NCBI GenBank assembly: GCA_038749025.1
Contig: JBCDIL010000009.1
Location: 1 to 64,000 of the forward strand
Source: JBCAXA01 sp038749025
GTDB lineage: Bacteria; Pseudomonadota; Gammaproteobacteria; Steroidobacterales; Woeseiaceae
Direction: 5' to 3'
DNA: 64,000 nt
Below are positions 42,126-51,474 of the stretch, one piece after another. The translations under genes and the position numbers were made by a program. A model generated the notes under the pieces. That model ran no database searches. It was not told the origin of the DNA and was given only the letters and a program-made list of their open reading frames with translations. Numbering within the stretch: the first letter of the stretch is position 1; every line of letters begins with the position of its first letter.

Positions 42126-42293
42126 AGAAATGGTTGCTCTTCGGTGGGGAGGGACGCAGTAAGAACCTATGTGCGTCGGCAAAGCCGGCTAGTATAGCGT
42201 GATTTTACGCAATGCTGGTGACTTCGCGTGCTTGCCGCCGCCCAGGCAAAAAGCGAGAATGCCGATCCCTCAAGCCGCGTTCACCGGATTCTG

Positions 42294-44327
42294 ATGCCCG
42301 CCAATAAGAAGTCGTCCGAAGCGACCGTGTTACCCCGAAAAGAACTCGCTAACGCCGTACGCGCTCTGGCGATGGATGCGGTCCAGGCCGCGAATTCCGG
42401 CCACCCCGGTATGCCGCTGGGTATGGCCGACATTGCCGAGGTGTTGTGGAACGACTTTCTACGCCACAACCCGGCGAACCCGACGTGGTTCGATCGCGAC
42501 CGCTTTGTGCTGTCAAACGGGCACGGGTCAATGTTGCTCTACGCGGTCCTGCACCTGTCGGGCTATCCGCTCACACTCGATGAGATTCGCGATTTTCGCC
42601 AATTAGGGTCGCGTACGGCCGGTCACCCAGAATACGAACCGGACATCAGCATCGAAACCACCACCGGACCACTCGGCCAGGGCTTGGCAAACGCCGTGGG
42701 TATGGCGCTCGCTGAGAAGCTATTGGCGGCCGAATTCAATACGCCCGACCACACGATCGTCGATCACCGCACCTACGTATTTCTGGGCGACGGCTGTTTG
42801 ATGGAGGGTATTTCGCATGAGGCCTGCTCGCTAGCCGGGACGCTCAGGCTCGGCAAGTTGATAGCCTTGTATGACGACAATGGTATTTCCATTGACGGTG
42901 ATGTCGATGGCTGGTTCACCGATGACACCGCTGCGCGTTTCGAGAGTTACGGCTGGCACGTTGTGGCTGACGTCGATGGCCACGATCCTGAGGCGATTAG
43001 CGATGCGATCGAGACGGCCCATGGCGTCGACGACCGGCCGACTTTGATCGCGCTAAAGACTGTCATCGGCTATGGCTCGCCCGGCAAAGCGGGCACAGCG
43101 GGTGTGCACGGCGCTCCGCTCGGTGATGAAGAGATTTCCAAGACCCGTGAGCAACTCGGTTGGTCGCACGCCCCGTTTGATATCCCCGATGATGTTTACA
43201 GCGGCTGGGATGCCAAGGCCCGAGGCGAGCGCCTAGATAGCGCTTGGCAACAACGCTTTGCGGCGTATCGGGCCGCCTTCCCCGAGCGAGCGGCCGAGTT
43301 CGAGCGGCGTATGCGTGGTGACTTGCCCGATGCGTTTGCAGCTCTCGCTGGCGAAGCCCTCGCAGAGGCCGTCGAGGCGGCTGAGTCGCCAGCGACCCGC
43401 AAGGCATCGTTACTCGCATTGAACGCTTTGGCGCCCGCATTACCGGAACTACTGGGTGGTTCGGCTGACCTGACCGGTTCGAACTGCACTCGCCATGCCG
43501 GTGCCAAGACGATTAGCGCCGATAACGCGAAGGGTAACTACGTCTATTTTGGCGTACGCGAATTCGCGATGGCGGCGATCGGTAATGGCTTGGCGCTGCA
43601 CGGTGGCTTTATCCCATACAGCGGCACGTTCCTAACGTTTTCCGATTACTCGCGCAACGCGCTTCGTATGGCGGCGTTGATGGGTATTCGCAATGTTTTC
43701 GTGTTTACGCATGACTCGATTGGGCTCGGCGAAGACGGCCCGACGCACCAACCGGTCGAGCACGTCGCAAGTCTCCGCCTGATGCCGAACATGCAAGTCT
43801 GGCGCCCGTGCGATACGGTCGAGACGCTGGTCGCGTGGCGCGCCGCCATCGAGCGCGACGCCGGACCGTCATCGTTGGTGTTGACGCGCCAGGGCTTGGC
43901 GTTCCAATCGCGCGACGCGGCGGCACTGGATGCCATCGAACATGGCGGTTACGTGTTGGTCGACTCTGCTCGCGACCCTGACATTATCCTTATCGCCACC
44001 GGATCCGAGGTGGCACCGGCTGTTGCTGCGGCACAGACTCTCGCCAGCGATGGGGTCGCCGCTCGTGTCGTTTCCATGCCGTGCGCAGAGCGCTTTGCGG
44101 CGGCGGATTCGGCGTACCGCGACGCGGTTTTGCCGCCAAGTTGCCGGCAGCGATTGGCGGTAGAAGCCGGCGCGACGGGACTTTGGTACCAATGGGTTGG
44201 CAGTGAGGGCCGGGTCATCGGACTTGATCACTTTGGCGAGTCAGCGCCGGCCAAAGCGCTGTTCGAAAAATACGGTTTCGGGGCCGACAACATCGCGGCA
44301 GTGGCGCGCGAGATGCTAGGTCGCTAA
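42294..44327 (+). CDS. tkt: Transketolase
   Basis: 677 residues from the ATG at 42294 (MPANKKSSE...). NSGHPGMPLGMADIAEVLW, the thiamine diphosphate motif GDGCLMEGISHEACSLAG with the downstream Asn in YDDNGISIDG, and DSIGLGEDGPTHQPVEHV in the pyrimidine domain are complete. It transfers two-carbon units between sugar phosphates. The gap gene starts 84 bases downstream, giving the common tkt-gap-pgk-pyk order. Confidence 0.97.
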   Translation: MPANKKSSEATVLPRKELANAVRALAMDAVQAANSGHPGMPLGMADIAEVLWNDFLRHNPANPTWFDRDRFVLSNGHGSMLLYAVLHLSGYPLTLDEIRDFRQLGSRTAGHPEYEPDISIETTTGPLGQGLANAVGMALAEKLLAAEFNTPDHTIVDHRTYVFLGDGCLMEGISHEACSLAGTLRLGKLIALYDDNGISIDGDVDGWFTDDTAARFESYGWHVVADVDGHDPEAISDAIETAHGVDDRPTLIALKTVIGYGSPGKAGTAGVHGAPLGDEEISKTREQLGWSHAPFDIPDDVYSGWDAKARGERLDSAWQQRFAAYRAAFPERAAEFERRMRGDLPDAFAALAGEALAEAVEAAESPATRKASLLALNALAPALPELLGGSADLTGSNCTRHAGAKTISADNAKGNYVYFGVREFAMAAIGNGLALHGGFIPYSGTFLTFSDYSRNALRMAALMGIRNVFVFTHDSIGLGEDGPTHQPVEHVASLRLMPNMQVWRPCDTVETLVAWRAAIERDAGPSSLVLTRQGLAFQSRDAAALDAIEHGGYVLVDSARDPDIILIATGSEVAPAVAAAQTLASDGVAARVVSMPCAERFAAADSAYRDAVLPPSCRQRLAVEAGATGLWYQWVGSEGRVIGLDHFGESAPAKALFEKYGFGADNIAAVAREMLGR

Positions 44328-44411
44328 CGGCGACTGTCCGTTCAGTTTATTGCCGGCTGGTGCGTCTTATCGGCGTCGTCGGGTCGGCCACCAGAAAGGC
44401 AGGAGAGTGCA

Positions 44412-45422
44412 ATGACTTTGAAAATCGGTATCAACGGCTATGGGCGAATCGGACGTAACGTGCTTCGCGCAATTTATGAAAGCAACCGCCGCGACGACAT
44501 TCAGGTCGTCGGCGTTAACGATCTCGGAGACGCCGAGAGCAACGCTTACCTCACGCGTTACGATACCGCTCACGGAAAGTTCCCCGGGGACGTAACCGTC
44601 GACGGCGACCACATGGTGGTGAACGGTGACCGCATACGCGTGACCGCCGAGCGCGATCCCGCCAAGCTGCCGTGGGGTGAGTTAGGCGCCGATATTGTTG
44701 TAGAAAGCACCGGTGTGTTCCGGACCAAAGAGGCGGCCTCCGCACATATCGCGGCCGGTGCTCGCAAAGTTGTCATCTCCGCGCCGGCCGGTAACGCTGT
44801 CGACGCGACGATTGTGTACGGCGTTAACCACGACACACTCGGTCCCGACGACGTTGTTGTTTCAAACGCCTCCTGCACGACCAATTGCCTAGCCCCGTTG
44901 GTTAAGCCACTGCATGACGCGATCGGCGTCGAGCACGGTTTAATGACTACCGTCCACGCTTACACGAACGACCAAGTCCTTACCGATGTCTACCACAAGG
45001 ATTTGCGGCGGGCACGATCGGCAACCATGTCGATGATTCCGACCAAGACTGGCGCGGCAGCGGCTGTCGGTCTCGTACTGCCGGAGTTGGCCGGTAAGTT
45101 AGACGGCTACGCTGTTCGCGTGCCGACGATCAATGTATCGATGGTCGATCTGGTGTTCAAAGCGTCGCGCGATACAACGGTCGACGAGATCAACGGTATC
45201 CTGCGAGCGGCGGCCGACGGCCCGTTACACGGCGTTCTCGCTTACAGCGATGGACCGCTGGTCTCGATCGACTTCAACCATGATCCGGCGTCATCGACAT
45301 ACGACGCGACGCTGACGAAAGTGATGCAAGGGTCGATGGTCAAAGTCTGCGCGTGGTACGACAACGAGTGGGGCTTTTCGAACCGGATGTTGGATACGTC
45401 ATTGGCGCTCGCCAAGGCGTAA
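44412..45422 (+). CDS. gap: Glyceraldehyde-3-phosphate dehydrogenase
   Basis: 336 residues, with GGAGAG seven bases before the ATG. GINGYGRIGRNVLRA binds the dinucleotide, VVGVNDLGD suggests NAD preference, Cys155 in SNASCTTNCLAP is catalytic, and AWYDNEWGFSNRM closes the protein. It oxidises glyceraldehyde 3-phosphate in glycolysis or, reversed, in gluconeogenesis. pgk begins 18 bases downstream. Confidence 0.98.
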   Translation: MTLKIGINGYGRIGRNVLRAIYESNRRDDIQVVGVNDLGDAESNAYLTRYDTAHGKFPGDVTVDGDHMVVNGDRIRVTAERDPAKLPWGELGADIVVESTGVFRTKEAASAHIAAGARKVVISAPAGNAVDATIVYGVNHDTLGPDDVVVSNASCTTNCLAPLVKPLHDAIGVEHGLMTTVHAYTNDQVLTDVYHKDLRRARSATMSMIPTKTGAAAAVGLVLPELAGKLDGYAVRVPTINVSMVDLVFKASRDTTVDEINGILRAAADGPLHGVLAYSDGPLVSIDFNHDPASSTYDATLTKVMQGSMVKVCAWYDNEWGFSNRMLDTSLALAKA

Positions 45423-45440
45423 GCGCAAGCACTCGTTGGC

Positions 45441-46607
45441 ATGAACGTACTGGATATGCGCGAGTTGGATCTCGCGGGCAAACGCGTCTTGCTCCGCGAG
45501 GATTTAAACGTCCCAATTGAGGACGGTCGGATCCGCTCGGATACGCGCATCGTCGCGGCGCTTGAAGGTATTCGTATCGCCCGTGTTGCCGGCGCCGCCG
45601 TTCTGGTTTGCTCGCACTTAGGGCGGCCTAAAGAAGGCGAGCGGGACAAGGCGTTATCGTTAGCTCCGGTCGCGACGCGACTCGGCGAGTTGCTGGGTCA
45701 ACCGGTACGTTTGATCGACGACTGGCGCGCCGGCGCGGTCGATGTGGCGCCTGGCGATGTCGCCCTCCTTGAGAACGTTCGGTTCGAAGTCGGTGAGAAA
45801 GCCTGTGACGAGGCGCTGTCGCGGCAGTTGGCATCGCTTTGCGACATCTTCGTGATGGACGCGTTCGGGACCGCGCATCGAGCCCAAGCCAGCACCGTTG
45901 GTGTGGCGAAGTTCGCGCCGCAGGCGGCGGCCGGTCCGTTACTGATGGCGGAGCTGACGGCACTGCAACGAGCGCTTTCTGAGCCGCAGCGGCCACTGGT
46001 TGCGATCGTTGGTGGGTCGAAAGTGTCGACGAAACTCACCGTACTGGAAGCGTTAATCGACAAAGTGGATACGCTGATTGTCGGTGGCGGAATCGCCAAC
46101 ACGTTTCTCGCTGCTGCTGGAAAACCGGTTGGGCAGTCGTTGCACGAAGCCGATATGTGTGATCTCGCCAACAAACTTGCGGCCAACGGCGATATTCCGC
46201 TGCCGGTCGATGTGGTGGTTGCGCAGGAATTCAGCCCCGCCGCCGAGGCCGAGGTACGCGGCGTCGATGCGGTCACCGCTAAGGACATGATTCTCGATAT
46301 TGGGCCAGAAACCGCTACGGCACTGGCCGCAAAACTGGACGACGCTGGGACGATTATTTGGAACGGGCCGGTTGGTGTGTTCGAGTTCGCCTCGTTCAGC
46401 GCTGGCACGCGCACCATCGCCCAGGCGGTTGCCGACTCAGCCGCCTTTTCGATCGCCGGCGGTGGCGATACGTTGGCTGCCATCGAGAAATTCGGCATCG
46501 CAGAATCGGTCTCTTACATCTCGACCGGTGGCGGTGCATTTCTCGAGTTCGTCGAAGGTAAAAAACTGCCCGCTGTTGCCGCGTTGGAGGCGCGCGCCGA
46601 CGACTGA
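45441..46607 (+). CDS. pgk: Phosphoglycerate kinase
   Basis: 388 residues. GKRVLLREDLNVPIEDG, CSHLGRPK, LENVRFEVGEKA, IVGGSKVSTKLTVLEAL, WNGPVGVFE and the C-terminal SYISTGGGAFLEFVEGK are all standard. It makes ATP and 3-phosphoglycerate. It follows gap closely and precedes pyk by 120 bases. The first motif reads REDLNVP where the common form is RVDFNVP or REDLNVP, so this is the normal proteobacterial variant. Confidence 0.98.
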   Translation: MNVLDMRELDLAGKRVLLREDLNVPIEDGRIRSDTRIVAALEGIRIARVAGAAVLVCSHLGRPKEGERDKALSLAPVATRLGELLGQPVRLIDDWRAGAVDVAPGDVALLENVRFEVGEKACDEALSRQLASLCDIFVMDAFGTAHRAQASTVGVAKFAPQAAAGPLLMAELTALQRALSEPQRPLVAIVGGSKVSTKLTVLEALIDKVDTLIVGGGIANTFLAAAGKPVGQSLHEADMCDLANKLAANGDIPLPVDVVVAQEFSPAAEAEVRGVDAVTAKDMILDIGPETATALAAKLDDAGTIIWNGPVGVFEFASFSAGTRTIAQAVADSAAFSIAGGGDTLAAIEKFGIAESVSYISTGGGAFLEFVEGKKLPAVAALEARADD

Positions 46608-46727
46608 GCCTGGCTCCACAATGATGGTCGCGTTTCTTACCTAAAGCGACTACGCTACGCACCCATTGGCGGTGCTTGTTGCCAGCGCCCCGATATCCCG
46701 AAACGCGACTGACCACGGGGGCTTGCA

Positions 46728-48158
46728 ATGCCGCGTCGAACAAAAATCTTGGCCACGCTCGGTCCGGCGTGCGACGACCCAAATGTGCTCAGCGCGATGA
46801 TCGCCGAGGGGCTCGATGTCGTTCGGCTTAACTTCTCGCACGGCAAGACCGAAGAGATGCGCCGACGGGTTGCAACCGTCCGCGATATCGCTGCCCAGCA
46901 AGGGCGCTACGTCGGTGTGCTCGCTGACTTACAAGGACCGAAAATTCGGATTGGTTCATTTCGCGACGGCGAAGTGACCTTGCGCGAGAACCAAGCGTTC
47001 GCGATTGATACAGCACTGGATGAATCTGCCGGTGATGAATCTGTTGTTGGTACCGCTTACGATGACCTTCATCAAGACGTTTCTGTCGATGATGTCCTGC
47101 TGCTAAACGATGGCCAACTGCGGGTCCGCGTCACCGGCATTAATGGGACCCGGATCGACACGGAGGTTGAAATCGGTGGCCGGTTGTCCGACAAGAAAGG
47201 CATCAATCTCGCCGGTGGTGGGTTATCTGCACCGGCGCTGACCGACAAGGATCGAGCCGATATTCGTTTGGCTGCCGAACTGGATGCCGACTACCTCGCG
47301 GTGTCCTTTGTGCGCAGCGCGGCCGATATTGACGAGGCGCGATCGCTGCTCCGTGAGGCGGGTGGCGATGGTCGTATCGTCGCGAAGATCGAACGCACCG
47401 AAGCCGTGCAAAATATCGACGAGATCATCCGGGTGACCGACGTCATCATGGTGGCGCGTGGCGATCTCGGTGTCGAAGTGGGTTACGCCGAGTTGACCGG
47501 TTTGCAAAAGCGCTTGATCAGCCGCACGCGGCGAGCCAATAAGATCACGATTACCGCCACGCAAATGATGGAATCAATGATCCACAGCGCGATTCCAACG
47601 CGGGCGGAAGTCTCCGATGTAGCTAATGCGGTTATCGACGGTACCGATGCCGTCATGTTGTCGGCCGAAACCGCGATTGGTTCTCACCCGGTTGAAGTGA
47701 TCAAGGCGATGTCGTCGGTGTGCGAGGGCGCTGAGAAGTTTCACAAGCACCACCGGCGTACGAATCACCGTGTCGACGATACGTTCACGTACGTCGATGA
47801 GGCGATTGCGATGGCGGTTATGTACACCGCCAATCACATGGACGTAAAGGCCATTATCGCGCTCACCGAATCGGGATCGACGGCGTTGTGGATGTCGCGG
47901 ATACGCTCCGACATCCCGATTTTCGCATTCACGCGCCACGAGGCGACGCGGCGTCGGGTAACGCTGTACCGGGGTGTTTATCCGGTCTCGTTCGACATAA
48001 CACACACGGAGTCCTGGCGCGTCTATGCTGATGTTTTTGCAAGGCTTCTCGATCTTGGCTATGTCGAGGAGGGCGAGCTTGTCATCTTTACAAAGGGCGA
48101 TCTGACCGGCGTCTCCGGCGGCACCAACGCGATGAAAGTTTTGCGTGTCGCGCGTTGA
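46728..48158 (+). CDS. pyk: Pyruvate kinase
   Basis: 476 residues. RTKILATLGPACDD, VRLNFSHG, LADLQGPKIR, the catalytic AKIERTEAVQNIDEI, MVARGDLGVEVG and ITATQMMESMIHSAIPTRAEVSDVANAVIDGTDAVMLSAETAIG are all intact; the C-terminal allosteric domain follows. It resembles the PykA (type II) class. In many relatives fba is the next gene, but here it is a MoxR ATPase, so aldolase must be elsewhere. Confidence 0.97.
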   Translation: MPRRTKILATLGPACDDPNVLSAMIAEGLDVVRLNFSHGKTEEMRRRVATVRDIAAQQGRYVGVLADLQGPKIRIGSFRDGEVTLRENQAFAIDTALDESAGDESVVGTAYDDLHQDVSVDDVLLLNDGQLRVRVTGINGTRIDTEVEIGGRLSDKKGINLAGGGLSAPALTDKDRADIRLAAELDADYLAVSFVRSAADIDEARSLLREAGGDGRIVAKIERTEAVQNIDEIIRVTDVIMVARGDLGVEVGYAELTGLQKRLISRTRRANKITITATQMMESMIHSAIPTRAEVSDVANAVIDGTDAVMLSAETAIGSHPVEVIKAMSSVCEGAEKFHKHHRRTNHRVDDTFTYVDEAIAMAVMYTANHMDVKAIIALTESGSTALWMSRIRSDIPIFAFTRHEATRRRVTLYRGVYPVSFDITHTESWRVYADVFARLLDLGYVEEGELVIFTKGDLTGVSGGTNAMKVLRVAR

Positions 48159-48230
48159 TTCGCCCCACGGTGTCGATCCCGTATCGTTCAGCTACCATAG
48201 ATCTATCGTCGAGAGCGGTTTACGGCACGG

Positions 48231-49082
48231 ATGACTCAGAAAAAATTTGGCGGCACTGACCGCTACGTTGCAACGGATGACTTAACGATGGCCGTCAACG
48301 CTGCGATCACGCTGCAGCGGCCGATTCTCGTCAAGGGTGAGCCCGGTACTGGTAAGACAATGCTGGCACGTGAAGTCGCCGCTGCACTCGGAATGCCGCT
48401 CTACGAATGGCATATCAAGTCGACGACAAAAGCGGCGCAAGGACTCTACGAGTATGACGCTGTCGCGCGCTTGCGCGATTCACAGCTTGGCGATGAGCGC
48501 GTCCGCGATATCGCGAACTACATCAACCGAGGTAAGTTGTGGGAGGCCTTCGACTGCGAGGAGCAACCGGTTTTGTTGATCGACGAGATCGACAAAGCGG
48601 ACATTGAGTTTCCCAACGATTTATTGCATGAGCTCGATCAGATGGAGTTCTTTGTCTACGAAACAGGCCAAACCGTTAGCGCACGACATCGGCCGGTCAT
48701 CATCATCACGAGCAATAACGAGAAGGAGCTGCCCGATGCATTCTTGCGCCGATGCTTCTTCCATTTCATCCGTTTTCCCGACCAGGAAACGATGACCGAG
48801 ATTGTTAAGGTTCACTATCCAGACCTTAAGAAAAACTTACTTAGTGAAGCGTTGCAGAGTTTTTACAAAATCCGTGACGTCAAAGGTCTAAAGAAAAAGC
48901 CGTCGACATCCGAGCTGCTCGACTGGATCAAGCTGCTGCTGGCAGAAGACATTCCAGCCGAAGCGCTACGCGCTGAAGACCGCAAGGCGATCCCGCCACT
49001 CTACGGTGCACTGCTTAAGAACGAACAAGATGTGCATCTATTTGAGCAACTTGTGTTCATGAGTCGAGGCAACCGCCAGTAA
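48231..49082 (+). CDS. MoxR-family AAA+ ATPase
   Basis: 283 residues. Walker A GEPGTGKT begins at about residue 36, Walker B is in LLIDEIDKAD, a sensor-like ITSNNEKELPDAFLRRC follows, and the rest is the helical lid. MoxR ATPases act as chaperones that mature or remodel partners, usually with a VWA-domain protein encoded next door. That is the case here, three bases downstream. The target complex is not apparent. Confidence 0.93.
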   Translation: MTQKKFGGTDRYVATDDLTMAVNAAITLQRPILVKGEPGTGKTMLAREVAAALGMPLYEWHIKSTTKAAQGLYEYDAVARLRDSQLGDERVRDIANYINRGKLWEAFDCEEQPVLLIDEIDKADIEFPNDLLHELDQMEFFVYETGQTVSARHRPVIIITSNNEKELPDAFLRRCFFHFIRFPDQETMTEIVKVHYPDLKKNLLSEALQSFYKIRDVKGLKKKPSTSELLDWIKLLLAEDIPAEALRAEDRKAIPPLYGALLKNEQDVHLFEQLVFMSRGNRQ

Positions 49083-49085
49083 GCC

Positions 49086-50258
49086 ATGCTCGTTCCGTTC
49101 TTCAGTCTGCTCCGCGATGCTGGCCTGAAGACATCGATTACCGAGCTGTTGACGCTGCTCGAGGCGCTTTCGCACGGTCTTGCAGAAACAAGTACCGAGC
49201 AGTTTTACTACCTCGCACGCACAACCTTGATTAAAGACGAATCGCAATTCGATCGGTTTGATCAGGTGTATACCGCCTACTTCAATGGTTTGGAATCGCT
49301 ATTCCCGCCGGACCCATCCGGCGTTCCGGACGAGTGGCTAGAACAACTGCGGGCGCTAGAGCTCAGCGACGAAGAGAAAGCGCAAATCGAGCAGTTCGGA
49401 ACCTTTGACGAGTTGATGGAAGCGCTGCGGGAGCGTCTTGAAGAGCAGCGCGAGCGCCATGAGGGTGGCAACAAGTGGATCGGCACCGGCGGAACATCTC
49501 CGTTTGGGCACGGCGGTTATAACCCTGCAGGCGTTCGCATCGGTGGCCGCGGCGGCGGTCGTCGAGCCGTTAAAGTGTGGGAGAAACGTCAGTTCCGCAA
49601 TCTCGATGACAGTGTCCAGCTCGGTACCCGGAATATAAAGCTTGCCCTGCGAAAGCTGCGTCGGTTCGCCCGTGAAGGCGCCGCGGATCAACTCGATTTA
49701 CCAGGGACGATTGCCGGTACCGCACGCAATGGTGGCCTGCTCGATATCCGAATGCAGGCGGAGCGGCGTAACACGGTCAAAGTGCTGCTGTGCTTGGATA
49801 TCGGCGGGTCAATGGACGACCATGTACGAGTCTGCGAGGAGTTATTTTCCGCGGCACGCAGCGAATTCAAAAACCTCGAGTACTTCTATTTCCATAACTT
49901 TTTGTATGAAAGTCTCTGGAAAGACAATCGACGCCGTCATAGCGAGCGAATCCCGACGGAGGAAATCATTCGCACTTACGGCCAAGACTACAAACTGGTC
50001 CTGGTTGGCGATGCGACGATGAGTCCGTACGAGATAGTTTACGCCGGTGGCAGTGTTGAGCATTGGAATGAAGAGCCTGGCAGTGTCTGGTTGGCGCGTT
50101 TGCTGCGCCACTTCGACAAGTCGGTGTGGATTAATCCGGAACCGGAGGCGCGTTGGGAGTACACACCGTCGGTGAAGCTCGTGCATGAGCTGATGTCGGA
50201 GCGTATGTATCCGTTAACATTATCCGGTCTCGACGACGCGATTAAGGCATTGCGCTAG
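49086..50258 (+). CDS. VWA (CoxE-like) domain protein
   Basis: 390 residues. An N-terminal helical part (about 1-110) is followed by a Gly/Arg-rich linker (about 120-160: GTGGTSPFGHGGYNPAGVRIGG), then a VWA domain. The metal-binding motif at about 238 is DIGGSM, i.e. DxGxS rather than the canonical DxSxS. A Gly there seems usual in this subfamily. LVLVGDATMSPYEI carries the later MIDAS residues. It is the expected partner of the MoxR ATPase just upstream, and a patatin gene follows 13 bases later. Confidence 0.88.
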   Translation: MLVPFFSLLRDAGLKTSITELLTLLEALSHGLAETSTEQFYYLARTTLIKDESQFDRFDQVYTAYFNGLESLFPPDPSGVPDEWLEQLRALELSDEEKAQIEQFGTFDELMEALRERLEEQRERHEGGNKWIGTGGTSPFGHGGYNPAGVRIGGRGGGRRAVKVWEKRQFRNLDDSVQLGTRNIKLALRKLRRFAREGAADQLDLPGTIAGTARNGGLLDIRMQAERRNTVKVLLCLDIGGSMDDHVRVCEELFSAARSEFKNLEYFYFHNFLYESLWKDNRRRHSERIPTEEIIRTYGQDYKLVLVGDATMSPYEIVYAGGSVEHWNEEPGSVWLARLLRHFDKSVWINPEPEARWEYTPSVKLVHELMSERMYPLTLSGLDDAIKALR

Positions 50259-50271
50259 TAGACGGATAGAG

Positions 50272-51474
50272 ATGGCGACAGAGAGCGACAAGCTGGCGCT
50301 GGTATTGCCAGGCGGCGGTGCACGTTGTGCTTTTCAGGTCGGTGTGCTCAAAGCGATTGCGGAGCTACTCCCACGTACCGCACACAATCCCTTTAATATT
50401 CTTTCGGGAACATCGGCCGGGGCAATTAATGCGACCGTTGTCGCCAGCAAAGCACGCCGTCTCCGCTTCGCCGCCCAAGAACTCGAGCGCGTGTGGGGCG
50501 GGTTTCAGGCCGAGCATGTTTTTCGGAGCGATTCGTGGACGATGTTCAAAACGTCTACGCACTGGCTAGCGGCTCTCGTTCTGGGTGGTCTCGGCCCGCG
50601 TAACCCGCGTTCCTTACTCGACAACGCGCCGCTACGTGATTTACTCAAACGCAACGTGCCTTTCGACAGCATTCAGCGTGGTATCGACCGAGGTTATCTC
50701 GATGCGCTGGCCGTGACTGCTGCGGGCTACAGCTCGGCACGCTCGGTCAGCTTTTATCAAGCCTTACCGCGCAAGCTTCCTTGGCAGCGTACTCGGCGGA
50801 TTGGCATACGCGTGCCAATCAACCTCGACCATTTGATGGCCAGTATTGCGGTCCCGATGGTCTTCCCGCCGCAATTGATCGATGGCGAGTACTACGGTGA
50901 CGGTGCGATGCGCCAAGCGACGCCGTTGTCGCCGGCCGTCAATCTTGGTGCTGATCGGATCCTGGTCATCGGTGTTCGCAACGAACTGGCGAGCCCAGCA
51001 GCGGATCCCTCCGGGGCGAGCGAGTTTCCGAGTTTCGGTCAGATTGCCGGCTATATGCTCGATACGCTGTTTCTTGACGGTTTGTATTCGGATCTCGAAC
51101 GCTTATCGAGAATCAATACGCTTCTCGACGCGGTCAAACCTCAGCACCGCAAGGGTGTCGCTAGCCGACTGAGGCCAATCGATTGCATGATTATCGTCCC
51201 GTCACGTGATCTTCGCAGCGTGGCTGCCGAGCATGCTGCATCCTTGCCGAAGTCGGTACGTTTGTTGTTGCGGGGGGTCGGTGGGCGTCACTACGAGCGG
51301 AACCGCTTGCTGAGTTTCTTGTTGTTCGAGAGCGGCTTTACGAAAGCACTGATTAAACTCGGCTACGACGATGCGATGCGTGTCCGAGAGCCACTAACGG
51401 AGTTTCTGACCGGGGCAAACGTACCGCGTTTGTTCGCGCCGCGCTGGTTGAGTCGTGACCTCACTTCGCTATAG
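50272..51474 (+). CDS. Patatin-like phospholipase
   Basis: 400 residues. The oxyanion loop GGGARCAFQVGVLKAI is at about 14-29, the nucleophile elbow GTSAG at 46-50 has Ser48, and GEYYGDGAMRQ holds the catalytic Asp in DGA. All three patatin elements are intact, so it should be a Ser/Asp lipid acyl hydrolase. There is no clear signal peptide, which makes it probably cytoplasmic or peripheral. It is the third gene of the MoxR-VWA string. Its last six bases overlap mgtE. Confidence 0.9.
   Translation: MATESDKLALVLPGGGARCAFQVGVLKAIAELLPRTAHNPFNILSGTSAGAINATVVASKARRLRFAAQELERVWGGFQAEHVFRSDSWTMFKTSTHWLAALVLGGLGPRNPRSLLDNAPLRDLLKRNVPFDSIQRGIDRGYLDALAVTAAGYSSARSVSFYQALPRKLPWQRTRRIGIRVPINLDHLMASIAVPMVFPPQLIDGEYYGDGAMRQATPLSPAVNLGADRILVIGVRNELASPAADPSGASEFPSFGQIAGYMLDTLFLDGLYSDLERLSRINTLLDAVKPQHRKGVASRLRPIDCMIIVPSRDLRSVAAEHAASLPKSVRLLLRGVGGRHYERNRLLSFLLFESGFTKALIKLGYDDAMRVREPLTEFLTGANVPRLFAPRWLSRDLTSL

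Noticed and set aside
40948..42293. SAM or SAH riboswitch near metK-ahcY
   Set aside because: The metK-ahcY gap is only 29 bases, and the metK leader shows no arrangement I recognise as a SAM or SAH aptamer.
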